A stretch of 45,637 bases of DNA. Origin: DATFCK01 sp045809745 (lineage in GTDB: Bacteria > Verrucomicrobiota > Verrucomicrobiia > Chthoniobacterales > UBA10450). Location: positions 1 to 45,637 of the forward strand of contig JBJMXE010000053.1 of NCBI GenBank assembly GCA_045809745.1, in the 5' to 3' direction. The position numbers and the translations under genes were made by a program. Positions 24,779 through 34,022 of this stretch are shown piece after piece. How positions within the stretch are numbered: the first letter of the stretch is position 1; every line of letters starts with the position of its first letter. The notes beneath the pieces are model-generated. The model saw nothing but the letters and a program-made list of their open reading frames with translations. It was not told the DNA's origin and ran no database searches.

Positions 24779-25705
24779 TTACGATTCCTTCAGCAGACGC
24801 TTACGGGCGCGATCCAACTGCCGCCGTTCGCCTTCGGTTAGGCTACCGATCCCGGATTTTGATATTTTCTCAAGGATTGGATCGACGGATGCGTAAACAT
24901 CATCCGGCTCAACGGTTCGCCGAGTGGTAGACCGCTGGACCACATGCAGTCGCGGCTTCGGCCGCATCAGTCCTTTGAGATAGGCAACCCAGGCCAGCTC
25001 CGGCCCGGCACCGCGGAGCTCAACGAACAGAAAAGCAGCCGCGGCGGTGAGCCAGAGCATGCCGAGCTCCCACCAGACATGATAAGCCAGCAGCTGTAAC
25101 GAATACGCCGCCACGAAAACGACGGCCGCCCATTTCGCCAGAATTCGAAACATCAATTCTACCCTTGGATAAATGGTGGCAAACGCGACGAACACTCCGA
25201 GATGCACATATTGCGATCCAGCGAAGCCGGTGCGTTGGCTTAAGCCCCACGCGGTCAGCAACAGACTCGGGCCGAGAACGAGCACGCCATACAATGCGAT
25301 GAACGCTTTGCGCCCGAGAAAACGTTCTACTTCGCGGCCGAAAACAAACAACATGTACATCTCGACGGCGAACCAAAGAATTCCCGAGGGAGGGTGAACG
25401 AACGCATACGTGAGCAGCTGATGCAGCGCGTAACTGCCCAAAACCGCCTGGCTATCGAATGCCAGCCAGGTGAAAAACGCGCCGCCCCCGAAAGCGACCA
25501 ACAGACATCCGCCGATCATGGCCGCGACGTGCGCGATCACCAGGATCGTGGTGACATCCACCGGATAGCGTCCCATCCAGGCGACCGGCCGATAATCATC
25601 GGAGGTAGTAACTCCGAACATACAGGAATAAACAGCTGCCGCTCCGCAGACGCAAGCCAAGTTCGCTCTGTAAAAAATGCTTGGACAACCCGCCGCGCCA
25701 GTCAC
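24779..25705 (-). CDS. Rhomboid-like membrane protein, probably catalytically inactive
   Basis: This 308-residue protein has about six membrane segments, then a soluble tail ending DPILEKISKSGIGSLTEGERRQLDRA, the small C-terminal domain (DUF6576-like) found on many rhomboids. The rhomboid core is recognisable: HQLLTYAFVHPPSGILWFAVEMYMLFVFGREVERFLG aligns with the TM2 region. The catalytic elements look lost: the HxxxN of TM2 is replaced (FVHPPSG), and the GxSG serine motif reads GFAGSQ. A histidine remains near the end of the membrane domain (YHVWWELG). It is therefore best called a rhomboid-like pseudoprotease, perhaps binding membrane substrates. The frame opens with GTG. Alternative: a divergent active site that I align wrongly. 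Confidence 0.72.
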   Translation of the reverse strand: MTGAAGCPSIFYRANLACVCGAAAVYSCMFGVTTSDDYRPVAWMGRYPVDVTTILVIAHVAAMIGGCLLVAFGGGAFFTWLAFDSQAVLGSYALHQLLTYAFVHPPSGILWFAVEMYMLFVFGREVERFLGRKAFIALYGVLVLGPSLLLTAWGLSQRTGFAGSQYVHLGVFVAFATIYPRVELMFRILAKWAAVVFVAAYSLQLLAYHVWWELGMLWLTAAAAFLFVELRGAGPELAWVAYLKGLMRPKPRLHVVQRSTTRRTVEPDDVYASVDPILEKISKSGIGSLTEGERRQLDRARKRLLKES

Positions 25706-25782
25706 ATTACGTCTGAGTTAACAGAACCGACTCGTCGATCTACGGCAACGGCTGGGACCGGCCCCGATTCTGGAATGCGCAC

Positions 25783-27585
25783 ATGAAGAACATCGCACCT
25801 GCCATCTCGGCCCCATCCGGGATTGGAGACCACAAGCCGAACAATCAGGCCGTGCTCGACTGGGTGAAGGAGATTGCGTCGTTAACCCAGCCGGAAAACG
25901 TGTTCTGGTGCGATGGCTCGGACCGCGAGAATGCGTTCCTGCTCAAACAAGCGCAGGAACATGGCGTCGTAACCGAGCTGAACCAGCAGAAGGTCCCCGG
26001 CTCCTACCTGCATCGCTCTAATCCTAACGACGTTGCGCGGGTCGAACAGTTCACCTTCATCTGCACTCCGACAAAGCAGGAGGCCGGCCCGACCAACAAC
26101 TGGACCGAGCCGGGCGAGATGTATGCCAAGTTGAACGGGATGCTGGCGGGCGCGATGCGCGGGCGCACTCTGTATGTCATTCCTTACATCATGGGCCCCC
26201 CGAATTCGCCGCTGGCCAAGGTAGGATTCGAGATCACCGACTCAATTTACGTTGTTCTCAGCATCCGGATCATGACCCGGATGGGTAAAGTGGCGGTGGA
26301 GCGGTTAGGCTCGGACCGAAACGCTGAGTGGAATCGTGGCGTGCACTCATTATTAGATATCAATCCCGAGCGCCGCTTCATTTGTCACTTTCCGCAGGAC
26401 AACAAAATCATTTCCGTTGGATCCGGATACGGCGGCAATGTTTTGCTGAGTAAGAAATGTCTCGCCCTGCGCATCGGTTCATACCTGGCGCGGCAGCAGG
26501 GTTGGCTGGCGGAGCACATGCTCATCCTTGGGGTGGAATCACCGGAAGGGCGCAAACATTACGTAGCCGGTGCGTTCCCGAGCGCCTGCGGCAAAACGAA
26601 CTTCGCGATGCTGATTCCGCCGGCGCAGTTCAACGGTTGGAAAATCACCACGGTTGGCGATGACATCGCCTGGATGCAGATCCGCGATGGACGGCTTTAT
26701 GCGGTCAATCCGGAGAACGGTTATTTCGGCGTCGTCCCGGGAACGAGTTACAAATCGAACCCGAACGCGATGAAGTCGATCTCGCACGACACGCTCTACA
26801 CAAATGTTGCGCTAACCGATGATGGCGACGTTTGGTGGGAAGGCAAGGATGGCCCGCCGCCGACGCACGCGATTGATTGGCGCGGAAATGATTGGACGCC
26901 CGATTCGAAAGAAAAGGCGGCGCATCCGAATAGCCGCTTCGCCACACCGATGCGCAATAACCCCGCGCTGGATACGGAGGTGGAGAAAGGTGAAGGCGTT
27001 CCGATCAGCGCCATCATTTTCGGCGGCAGACGCAGCGATACGCTGCCGTTAGTCTTCCAGGCCTTCGACTGGGATCATGGAGTTTATCTTGGGTCGACTA
27101 TGGCGTCCGAGACAACCGCTGCCGCAACCGGCGCGGTCGGGCAGGTGCGGCGGGACCCGATGGCGATGTTGCCATTCTGCGGTTACAACATCGGCGATTA
27201 TTTCCGGCACTGGATTGAGATCGGAAAGCGCTTATCCAACCCGCCGCTAATCTTCAACGTAAACTGGTTCCGAAAGGGGAACGACGGCAAGTTTTTGTGG
27301 CCCGGATTCGGGGACAATATGCGGGTTCTGAAATGGATCATCGACCGTTGCGAAGGATCGGGCGGCGCGGTTAAATCCCCGATCGGCTGGTTGCCCGGAA
27401 TCCACGATCTCGATCTGAAGGGACTCGATATCGATCATAAATGCGTGGACGAGCTGTTGGAGATCGATCACGAGCAGTGGCAGAAAGAACTTGAGCAGCA
27501 CGGCAAGTTTTACGAATCGTTAGGCGGAGTGGTTCCGGAAGATTTGCAAAAGCAGCGCGAGCAGGTCGCGGCGCGGTTTAAGTAG
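25783..27585 (+). CDS. pckG: Phosphoenolpyruvate carboxykinase (GTP)
   Basis: This 600-residue enzyme (EC 4.1.1.32) converts oxaloacetate + GTP to PEP + CO2 at the entry to gluconeogenesis. Diagnostic segments are TNNWTEPGEMYAKLNGML, RTLYVIPYIMGPPNSPLAK, the kinase-1a P-loop with active cysteine GAFPSACGKTNFAM, the metal-binding TVGDDIAWM, and the guanine-site region GYNIGDYFRHWIEIG with FNVNWFRKG. The length equals that of the GTP-dependent class (about 600), not the ATP class. It starts at ATG 25783 with no strong ribosome-binding site. It is a single gene, divergent from the rhomboid-like gene (77 bp apart), and is followed by a repeat-containing intergenic region. Confidence 0.97.
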   Translation: MKNIAPAISAPSGIGDHKPNNQAVLDWVKEIASLTQPENVFWCDGSDRENAFLLKQAQEHGVVTELNQQKVPGSYLHRSNPNDVARVEQFTFICTPTKQEAGPTNNWTEPGEMYAKLNGMLAGAMRGRTLYVIPYIMGPPNSPLAKVGFEITDSIYVVLSIRIMTRMGKVAVERLGSDRNAEWNRGVHSLLDINPERRFICHFPQDNKIISVGSGYGGNVLLSKKCLALRIGSYLARQQGWLAEHMLILGVESPEGRKHYVAGAFPSACGKTNFAMLIPPAQFNGWKITTVGDDIAWMQIRDGRLYAVNPENGYFGVVPGTSYKSNPNAMKSISHDTLYTNVALTDDGDVWWEGKDGPPPTHAIDWRGNDWTPDSKEKAAHPNSRFATPMRNNPALDTEVEKGEGVPISAIIFGGRRSDTLPLVFQAFDWDHGVYLGSTMASETTAAATGAVGQVRRDPMAMLPFCGYNIGDYFRHWIEIGKRLSNPPLIFNVNWFRKGNDGKFLWPGFGDNMRVLKWIIDRCEGSGGAVKSPIGWLPGIHDLDLKGLDIDHKCVDELLEIDHEQWQKELEQHGKFYESLGGVVPEDLQKQREQVAARFK

Positions 27586-27683
27586 CGCAGGAGTGCGCTG
27601 CGCGGGCGCTTTAACCAAATCCGATTCATCTCAACGCCGGTAAAGCACCGATTGCCCATGAACACTCCGACTCGCACTAAGCT

Positions 27684-27769
27684 GTCATCCTGAGCGAAGT
27701 CGAAGGACCCCTCCTACTGGTGTGACGGGTTCCGCATTTGCGAGGTCCCTCGACTTCGCTCGGGATGAC
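27684..27769. repeat. 86-bp inverted-repeat element, copy 1 (before the giant uvrA)
   Basis: Arms GTCATCCTGAGCGAAGTCG... (27684-27708) and ...CGACTTCGCTCGGGATGAC (27745-27769) pair over 25 bases with two mismatches, around a centre that includes GTGTGACG and CCGCATTTG. A second full copy lies at 33810-33895. The arm sequence resembles the dispersed REP-type palindrome TCCTGAGCGAAGTCGAAGGA seen in many bacterial genomes (from memory). It lies 99 bases after pckG and about 95 before the giant uvrA. Confidence 0.8.
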
Positions 27770-27864
27770 ACAGCGACAATCCTGCGTGATTCGAAGTTGC
27801 CGCACTCATTCGGTTTTCTCCCCGCCAAATTTGCACCGGAGACCGGTATCTGGGATTGTCTCCA

Positions 27865-30800
27865 GTGGGTTCAAAGAAGCGTGCGAAACAGCCGAAAGAA
27901 TGCGTCACTGCGCCGGCTGAATGCGGCTGCGTTGAGGTTCGAGGAGCTCGCCAGAACAACCTCAAGGGCATCGATATCGACCTGCCGCTGGGCGAGTTGA
28001 CCGTCGTCACCGGCCCGAGCGGGAGCGGTAAGTCGTCGCTCGCGTTCGAAACAATCTACGCGGAAGGCCAGCGCCGCTACGTAGAGACGTTCAGCCCTTA
28101 CATGCGGCAGTTTCTCGATCGAATGGATAAGCCGCGGGTCGATGACATTCGCGGCATCCCGCCCGCCATCGCCATCGAGCAATCAAATCCGGTCAAGACC
28201 TCGCGATCCACCGTCGGCACGATGACCGAGATCAACGATTATTTGAAGCTGCTTTGGCCGAGGGTGGCACGCGCGTTCTGCCCTAACTGCGGCCGCGAAA
28301 TTCGGCCGGAAACGCCAAAATCCATCGCTGACGATGTCAGCCGCGCGTTGAATGGGGAAACTGTCCTTATCACCTTCTGGGTCGGGGTTCCGCCAAAAAC
28401 CGTTCCGCGCGCGTTCTTCGATTTCCTGCAACAGCAAGGCTACCTCCGGGTCTGGATCGATCATGAGGTGGTGCGGGTGGACGATGCGCCGAAGATGAAA
28501 TCGCTGGGCGCCCGGGTACAGGTGATTCAGGACCGAATCACCGTCAGTGACGAAAATCGAGCCCGCCTGACCGAAGCAATCGAAACCGCGCTCGGGTTCG
28601 GTAAAGGGAAATTGAACGTTGTTCCACTGCGGGAGAACGGCCAGCGCTCCGATCATACGCAACACCACGAATATCCGTATTCCACGGGATGGCATTGCGC
28701 CCATTGCGACATCGACATCCGGCCGCCCAGCACGGGGCTGTTCAGCTTTAACAATCCGTTAGGTGCGTGTCCGGAGTGCCGCGGGTTCGGTCGAACCATC
28801 GCCATTGATCTGCACAAGGCGCTGCCGGACCGAAGTCTCACCATTCGGCAGGGCGTGGTGCGGGTATTTCGCGGCCAGGAATTCGGAGAATCCCAAAAGG
28901 ATTTGCTCCGCGCCTGTGCCCGGGAAGATGTCGACGTCGACATTCCGTTCGAGGAGTTGCCGAAATCGGACCAGGACTTCGTGATTAACGGCGAGGGTGG
29001 GACCGACGAGGCAGAAGAAGACTACGATGATGATCGATGGTACGGGGTCAGGGGCTTTTTCCGGTGGCTGGAAGGGAACACCTACAAAATGCATGTGCGG
29101 GTGTTGCTTAGCCGATACCGGGCTTACACGACGTGTCCGAGCTGCCACGGCGGCCGATATCAGACAGAGACACTGAATTACAGGCTGGAGAGGCGCGCGT
29201 CATTGCGTGGCCAAACCGGCGCGAATGCCGCGGCGCCTTCCAGCGATACTTTAACTTTGCCTCAATTCGCGGCGCTTTCAATCGCAGAGGCGCAGCACGT
29301 TCTAAACGCGGTCGATATCTCACCTAACGATGCCGCGGGCGAGATGTTGCGCGCCGAGATTTGCGCAAGGCTTCACTATTTGTGTCAGGTGGGGCTCGGC
29401 TATCTCACCCTGGATCGATCCACTCGCACGTTGAGCGGCGGCGAGGTGCAGCGGGTTAATCTCACCACCTGCCTGGGCGCGTCATTAGTAAACACTTTGT
29501 TCGTCATGGACGAGCCAAGCGTCGGATTACATCCACGTGATGTGGGGCGGCTGGTTCAGGTCATGCACAACCTGCGCGACAAGGGGAACACGTTACTGGT
29601 GGTCGAACACGAAGAGCAGATCATTAGATCTGCGGATAACCTGATCGATATTGGCCCCGGGCGGGGTGAGCGAGGTGGCGAACTGGTGTTCAGCGGACCT
29701 CTTGGTAACCTTTTGGCTCAGAAGCAATCGTCCAGTCTGTCCCTGACGCGCGACTATCTCACCGGAACGAAATCGATCCCGGTTCCGAAGAAGCGCCGGA
29801 AATCCGGGGCGGCCATCCGTGTCGCCGGAGCGCGTGAACACAACCTCAAGAATATCGATGTCGACGTGCCGTTAGGCGTCCTGACTTGCGTTACTGGCGT
29901 ATCTGGGTCCGGCAAATCCACTCTGATTCATGATGTGCTGTATCGCCACCTCGTGCGGGCGAAAGGAGAGTCATCCGATCAGGAACCGGGTGCCTGCCGA
30001 TCAGTCACCGGCGCGCACCGCGTTGGTGACGTGATCATGGTCGATCAATCGCCGCTCGCGCGAACTCCGCGATCGACCCCGGTGTTGTACCTCGGTCTTT
30101 ACGACCGGATCCGCGAGTTATTCGCCGCCCAGCCAGAGGCCATGTCCCAGGGGCTGACGGCCAGCGCGTTCTCATTCAATTCCGGCTCAGGTCGATGCGA
30201 ACGTTGTTGCGGAACGGGGTTCGAAAAAATCGAGATGCAGTTCCTCAGTGATCTGTATGTGCGGTGCGCCGAATGCGAGGGCACGCGTTTTCAGCCGCAC
30301 GTGCTGAAGGTTACCGTCCACGACAAATCGATCCATGACGTGCTCGAGCTGACCGTTAGCGAGGCGATTCAATTTTTCGCGCAGATCGGGGAACAGAAAA
30401 CGTTATCTAATCCGCTCGACGTGTTGGATGAAGTGGGACTTGGTTATCTAAGACTCGGTCAACCGCTCAACACACTTTCCGGCGGCGAAGCTCAACGGCT
30501 CAAATTGGTCGGCCACCTGTCCGAAATGCACAAAGCGACGAACAATGGCGGCTCGGCCGGCGGCAACCTGTTCATCTTTGACGAGCCGACAACCGGTCTT
30601 CATTTCGACGACGTAGCAATGCTGCTCCTGCTGTTCCATCGATTGGTCGATCAGGGCCATTCGATCCTCGTGATCGAGCACAACCTCGAAGTGATCAAAT
30701 CCGCCGACTGGGTCATTGATCTTGGCCCGGAAGCTGGTGATGAAGGCGGTGAACTCGTGGTTGCCGGAACTCCGGAACAGGTGGCGAAGAATGAGGCATC

Positions 30801-33678
30801 GCACACCGGCCGGTTTCTGCGCGCGGTATTGCCCAGCGGACGTTCCCAACGCCAACCCCTCCGCATCCTCCCCGGCAAGAGCCGATCGCCGAAACTTTCT
30901 GAGCCTTCGAATGGACACAGTCCGGCTGAATGGGAGTTGCTGCGGGCTGCTGAAACTTCACCTCGTTACCGAAAACAGCCTAACGGTGCGATAACAATTC
31001 ACGGCGCGCGCGAGCACAACCTGAAGAACATCGATGTTACCATCCCACGCGATCAAATGGTGGTGATCACCGGGCTGAGCGGGTCCGGTAAATCCACCCT
31101 CGCTTTCGATATTTTGTTCGCTGAGGGCCAACGCCGCTTCCTCGACAGCATGTCGCCTTACGCGCGGCAGTTTGTAGAGCAGCTCGAAAAACCGGATGTC
31201 GATCTGGTGGACGGGCTGCCGCCAAGTGTTGCCATCGAGCAACGGGTTACTCGCGGAGGCGGCAAGTCGACCGTCGCAACCGTAACCGAGGTCTACCATT
31301 TTCTCCGACTGCTGTTTGCGAAAACCGGAACGCAGTTCTGCCCGGAATGCGATTTGCCGGTCGAAAAGCAAAGCGTCGCCGCCATTGTAAAAGAAGTGGA
31401 GGCGGCAGCTCGACGCGGCCCGTTGAAAGTCCTGGCGCCCTTAGTGAAGGCCCGAAAAGGTTTTCATACCGATGTCGCTCGTTGGGCTGAACGGCAGGGC
31501 TTTGATACTCTGTATGTGGACGGCGTTCTGGTGCCGGTCTCGCATTTCCGCAAGCTCGAACGATTCAAAGAGCACACCATAGACGTCGTGGTGGGCGTGA
31601 TTGATGCGAAACGAATTCTTAAAGCCCGGAACCTGGTTCAACGCGCGCTCGACATCGGCAGAGGAACGGCGCATCTGCTCGACACAAATAATCGGGTTAC
31701 CGTGATGAGCACGGAGATGAGCTGTCCCGGCTGCGGCCGCGCGTTCGAAGAGCTCGATCCGCGGCTGTTCTCGTTCAACTCGCCGCATGGAGCTTGCGAA
31801 GGATGCGGCGGCTTTGGAGAGATCTTCAACCAGCAACTACAAACCGGCGAAACCGATGACAGTGGTTCGGTTCTGGAAACGGAACTCGCTGCCGAGCGCG
31901 AATCAGAATGGATCGATGATAGTGAAGCTCACGAGTGTCCGGCTTGTCACGGATCGCGACTGAATGCGATTGCGCGGCATGTCCGGGTGCAGGGTCTGGC
32001 GATTGATCAGGTGACGAGTCTATCTGCGGGCGAAGCAGCGACAGCCATCGATAAGCTGAAATTCCGCGGAACCCAGCAAACTATCGCCGCCGATCTCATC
32101 CCCGAGATCCAACAGCGGCTTCGATTTATGCAGAACGTCGGCCTCGGCTATCTGGCGCTTGGACGATCGGCCAAAACATTGAGCGGTGGCGAATCGCAGC
32201 GAATCCGGCTTGCCGCCCAGTTAGGCTCGAATCTCCGCGGTGTGCTTTACGTTCTGGATGAGCCGACAATCGGTTTGCACCCGCGGGATAACGTTCGGCT
32301 CCTCGACACCCTGGCTGCCCTTAAGGATAAAGGAAATTCGCTGGTGGTGGTCGAGCATGACGACGAAACCATGCGACGTGCGGATCACATCATCGATCTC
32401 GGGCCGCGCGCCGGTATTCACGGAGGTGAAGTGGTCGCCACTGGCACCCTGCAACAGATCAAAAACGCGAGGCATTCGGAAACCGGACGCTGTCTGCAGA
32501 AACCGTTATGTCATCCGATCCGCGATTCACGTCGGAGTCTCCGAGATGTGGAGCAGTGGATCGAGATTCACGGCGCCACGGCCAATAATTTGAAGAACGT
32601 GGATGTTCGCTTCCCGATCGGTCGTTTGACCGTGATCACCGGGATCTCGGGCTCCGGCAAATCAACTTTGATGCACGAAGTGTTGTGGCCGGCCGTTCGC
32701 GATGAACTCGAAGAGAAAAAGCGCGGTGGTAATGGCGAACTGTTCAGGTTAATCGGCGGCGCCAGTGAAATCGAAGCGGTATACGAGGTGGATCAATCGC
32801 CAATCGGCAAAACTTCGCGGTCGACGCCGGGAACTTACGTCAAGGTGTTCGATGAGGTCCGCAACCTTTACGCGCAATTGCCGGTCTCGCGAATGCGCGG
32901 TTACTCTGGAAGTCGATTCTCATTCAATGCCGAAGGCGGGCGGTGCGAGACCTGCAAGGGCCAGGGCGTGATCAAGCTGGAGATGAACTTCCTGCCGAGC
33001 ACCTACGTGCCTTGCGAAGATTGCGGCGGGAAGCGTTACAATCCGCAAACCCTCGAGGTTCTCTACAACGATAAATCCATCGGCGACGTCATGGACATGA
33101 CCGTTGAAGAAGCTGCGACATTTTTCACTCACCATCCGAAGATTGCCCGGCCGCTATCGTTGTTAGTCGATACCGGTCTTGGATACCTGAAACTTGGACA
33201 GCCGAGCCCGACGCTCAGCGGAGGTGAAGCGCAGCGATTAAAGCTGGTCACGCAGCTCAAGCGCGGAGTTGGCCGCGCCCAGAACGAGCAGATTCGAAAG
33301 ATGCGCAAACCCGGTTCAACTCTATATCTATTAGAGGAACCGACGATTGGCTTGCACATGGCCGATGTGGAATTGCTGCTCAACGTGCTTCATCGGCTTG
33401 TCGACGAAGGCAACACCGTCATCGTCATCGAGCACAATCTGAGCGTCATTGCCGAAGCCGATTACATCTTCGATATCGGACCGGAAGCAGGGGCGGACGG
33501 CGGCGAAATCGTTGCGGCGGGGACACCGGAAGAAGTGGCAGGCAATGCAAAGAGTCGAACCGCACCGTTTCTTCGGGAAGTTTTGAAGCCGGTGAAGCGT
33601 GTAAAAAAACTGACCTCCCGAGTTACAGCGACGGGTACCGCGGAAGCAATGCAGCCGGCATCCCATCCATTTGATTAG
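27865..33678 (+). CDS. uvrA: Giant tandem UvrA (two fused UvrA units, four ABC ATPase modules)
   Basis: About 1937 residues form two complete UvrA-like halves in one chain, that is, a covalent equivalent of the UvrA dimer. Walker A motifs: GPSGSGKSS (about 50), GVSGSGKST (about 677), GLSGSGKST (about 1070) and GISGSGKST (about 1592). Each half has LSGGE signatures and DEP-type Walker B. Zinc modules are intact in both halves: CAHC...CPEC and CERC...CAEC in the first, CPGC...CEGC and CETC...CEDC in the second. The last Walker B reads LYLLEEPTIGLH, Asp to Glu before the catalytic Glu. GTG 27865 has GGGA nine bases upstream; TTG 27856 is an alternative. Role: a UvrA-class damage sensor; division of labour with the normal-length UvrA is unknown. 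It is a single gene bracketed by the 86-bp repeats. Confidence 0.95.
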   Translation: MGSKKRAKQPKECVTAPAECGCVEVRGARQNNLKGIDIDLPLGELTVVTGPSGSGKSSLAFETIYAEGQRRYVETFSPYMRQFLDRMDKPRVDDIRGIPPAIAIEQSNPVKTSRSTVGTMTEINDYLKLLWPRVARAFCPNCGREIRPETPKSIADDVSRALNGETVLITFWVGVPPKTVPRAFFDFLQQQGYLRVWIDHEVVRVDDAPKMKSLGARVQVIQDRITVSDENRARLTEAIETALGFGKGKLNVVPLRENGQRSDHTQHHEYPYSTGWHCAHCDIDIRPPSTGLFSFNNPLGACPECRGFGRTIAIDLHKALPDRSLTIRQGVVRVFRGQEFGESQKDLLRACAREDVDVDIPFEELPKSDQDFVINGEGGTDEAEEDYDDDRWYGVRGFFRWLEGNTYKMHVRVLLSRYRAYTTCPSCHGGRYQTETLNYRLERRASLRGQTGANAAAPSSDTLTLPQFAALSIAEAQHVLNAVDISPNDAAGEMLRAEICARLHYLCQVGLGYLTLDRSTRTLSGGEVQRVNLTTCLGASLVNTLFVMDEPSVGLHPRDVGRLVQVMHNLRDKGNTLLVVEHEEQIIRSADNLIDIGPGRGERGGELVFSGPLGNLLAQKQSSSLSLTRDYLTGTKSIPVPKKRRKSGAAIRVAGAREHNLKNIDVDVPLGVLTCVTGVSGSGKSTLIHDVLYRHLVRAKGESSDQEPGACRSVTGAHRVGDVIMVDQSPLARTPRSTPVLYLGLYDRIRELFAAQPEAMSQGLTASAFSFNSGSGRCERCCGTGFEKIEMQFLSDLYVRCAECEGTRFQPHVLKVTVHDKSIHDVLELTVSEAIQFFAQIGEQKTLSNPLDVLDEVGLGYLRLGQPLNTLSGGEAQRLKLVGHLSEMHKATNNGGSAGGNLFIFDEPTTGLHFDDVAMLLLLFHRLVDQGHSILVIEHNLEVIKSADWVIDLGPEAGDEGGELVVAGTPEQVAKNEASHTGRFLRAVLPSGRSQRQPLRILPGKSRSPKLSEPSNGHSPAEWELLRAAETSPRYRKQPNGAITIHGAREHNLKNIDVTIPRDQMVVITGLSGSGKSTLAFDILFAEGQRRFLDSMSPYARQFVEQLEKPDVDLVDGLPPSVAIEQRVTRGGGKSTVATVTEVYHFLRLLFAKTGTQFCPECDLPVEKQSVAAIVKEVEAAARRGPLKVLAPLVKARKGFHTDVARWAERQGFDTLYVDGVLVPVSHFRKLERFKEHTIDVVVGVIDAKRILKARNLVQRALDIGRGTAHLLDTNNRVTVMSTEMSCPGCGRAFEELDPRLFSFNSPHGACEGCGGFGEIFNQQLQTGETDDSGSVLETELAAERESEWIDDSEAHECPACHGSRLNAIARHVRVQGLAIDQVTSLSAGEAATAIDKLKFRGTQQTIAADLIPEIQQRLRFMQNVGLGYLALGRSAKTLSGGESQRIRLAAQLGSNLRGVLYVLDEPTIGLHPRDNVRLLDTLAALKDKGNSLVVVEHDDETMRRADHIIDLGPRAGIHGGEVVATGTLQQIKNARHSETGRCLQKPLCHPIRDSRRSLRDVEQWIEIHGATANNLKNVDVRFPIGRLTVITGISGSGKSTLMHEVLWPAVRDELEEKKRGGNGELFRLIGGASEIEAVYEVDQSPIGKTSRSTPGTYVKVFDEVRNLYAQLPVSRMRGYSGSRFSFNAEGGRCETCKGQGVIKLEMNFLPSTYVPCEDCGGKRYNPQTLEVLYNDKSIGDVMDMTVEEAATFFTHHPKIARPLSLLVDTGLGYLKLGQPSPTLSGGEAQRLKLVTQLKRGVGRAQNEQIRKMRKPGSTLYLLEEPTIGLHMADVELLLNVLHRLVDEGNTVIVIEHNLSVIAEADYIFDIGPEAGADGGEIVAAGTPEEVAGNAKSRTAPFLREVLKPVKRVKKLTSRVTATGTAEAMQPASHPFD

Positions 33679-34022
33679 TTCGTAGCGTGCGGTGAACGCG
33701 CATGCACGATCGGTCGCTGGCCGATGTCTAAAATAGATCCTGACTACCGGACAATGCCACAGGTGTGCGGCTCACTTTTGTTCACGCCGCAGACCAAGGC
33801 CGCAAGTTTGTCATCCTGAGCGCAGTCGAAGGACCTCGCCCACCCGTGTGACGCGTCCCGCATTTGTGAGCTCCCTCGACTGCGCTCGGGATGACATAGC
33901 TACGCTTTGGATGCTGTGGAGCGACTGATTGATGAACAAGTTTTGAGGGTCTGCTGGCGGCTGAACTAACGCCGCTCCCAAGTCGCATTGCGATTTCCTC
34001 CGGCATCGAGCATGATCGGCTG
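33679..34022. other. Intergenic region between the giant uvrA and lgt
   Basis: These 344 bp hold no supported gene. The only structured element is copy 2 of the 86-bp inverted repeat. The remaining sequence (33679-33809 and 33896-34022) has no terminator or promoter that I can defend. The lgt start codon lies at its end. Confidence 0.6.
33810..33895. repeat. 86-bp inverted-repeat element, copy 2 (after the giant uvrA)
   Basis: Arms GTCATCCTGAGCGCAGTCG... (33810-33834) and ...CGACTGCGCTCGGGATGAC (33871-33895). It has the same length and centre (GTGTGACG, CCGCATTTG) as copy 1. The A-to-C change in the left arm is matched by the compensating change in the right arm (CGAAG/CTTCG to CGCAG/CTGCG), which points to selection or gene conversion for pairing. 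Confidence 0.8.

Noticed and set aside
28653..29148. Minus-strand ORFs inside the giant uvrA
   Set aside because: Antisense shadows of a well-supported coding frame with intact zinc and Walker motifs.
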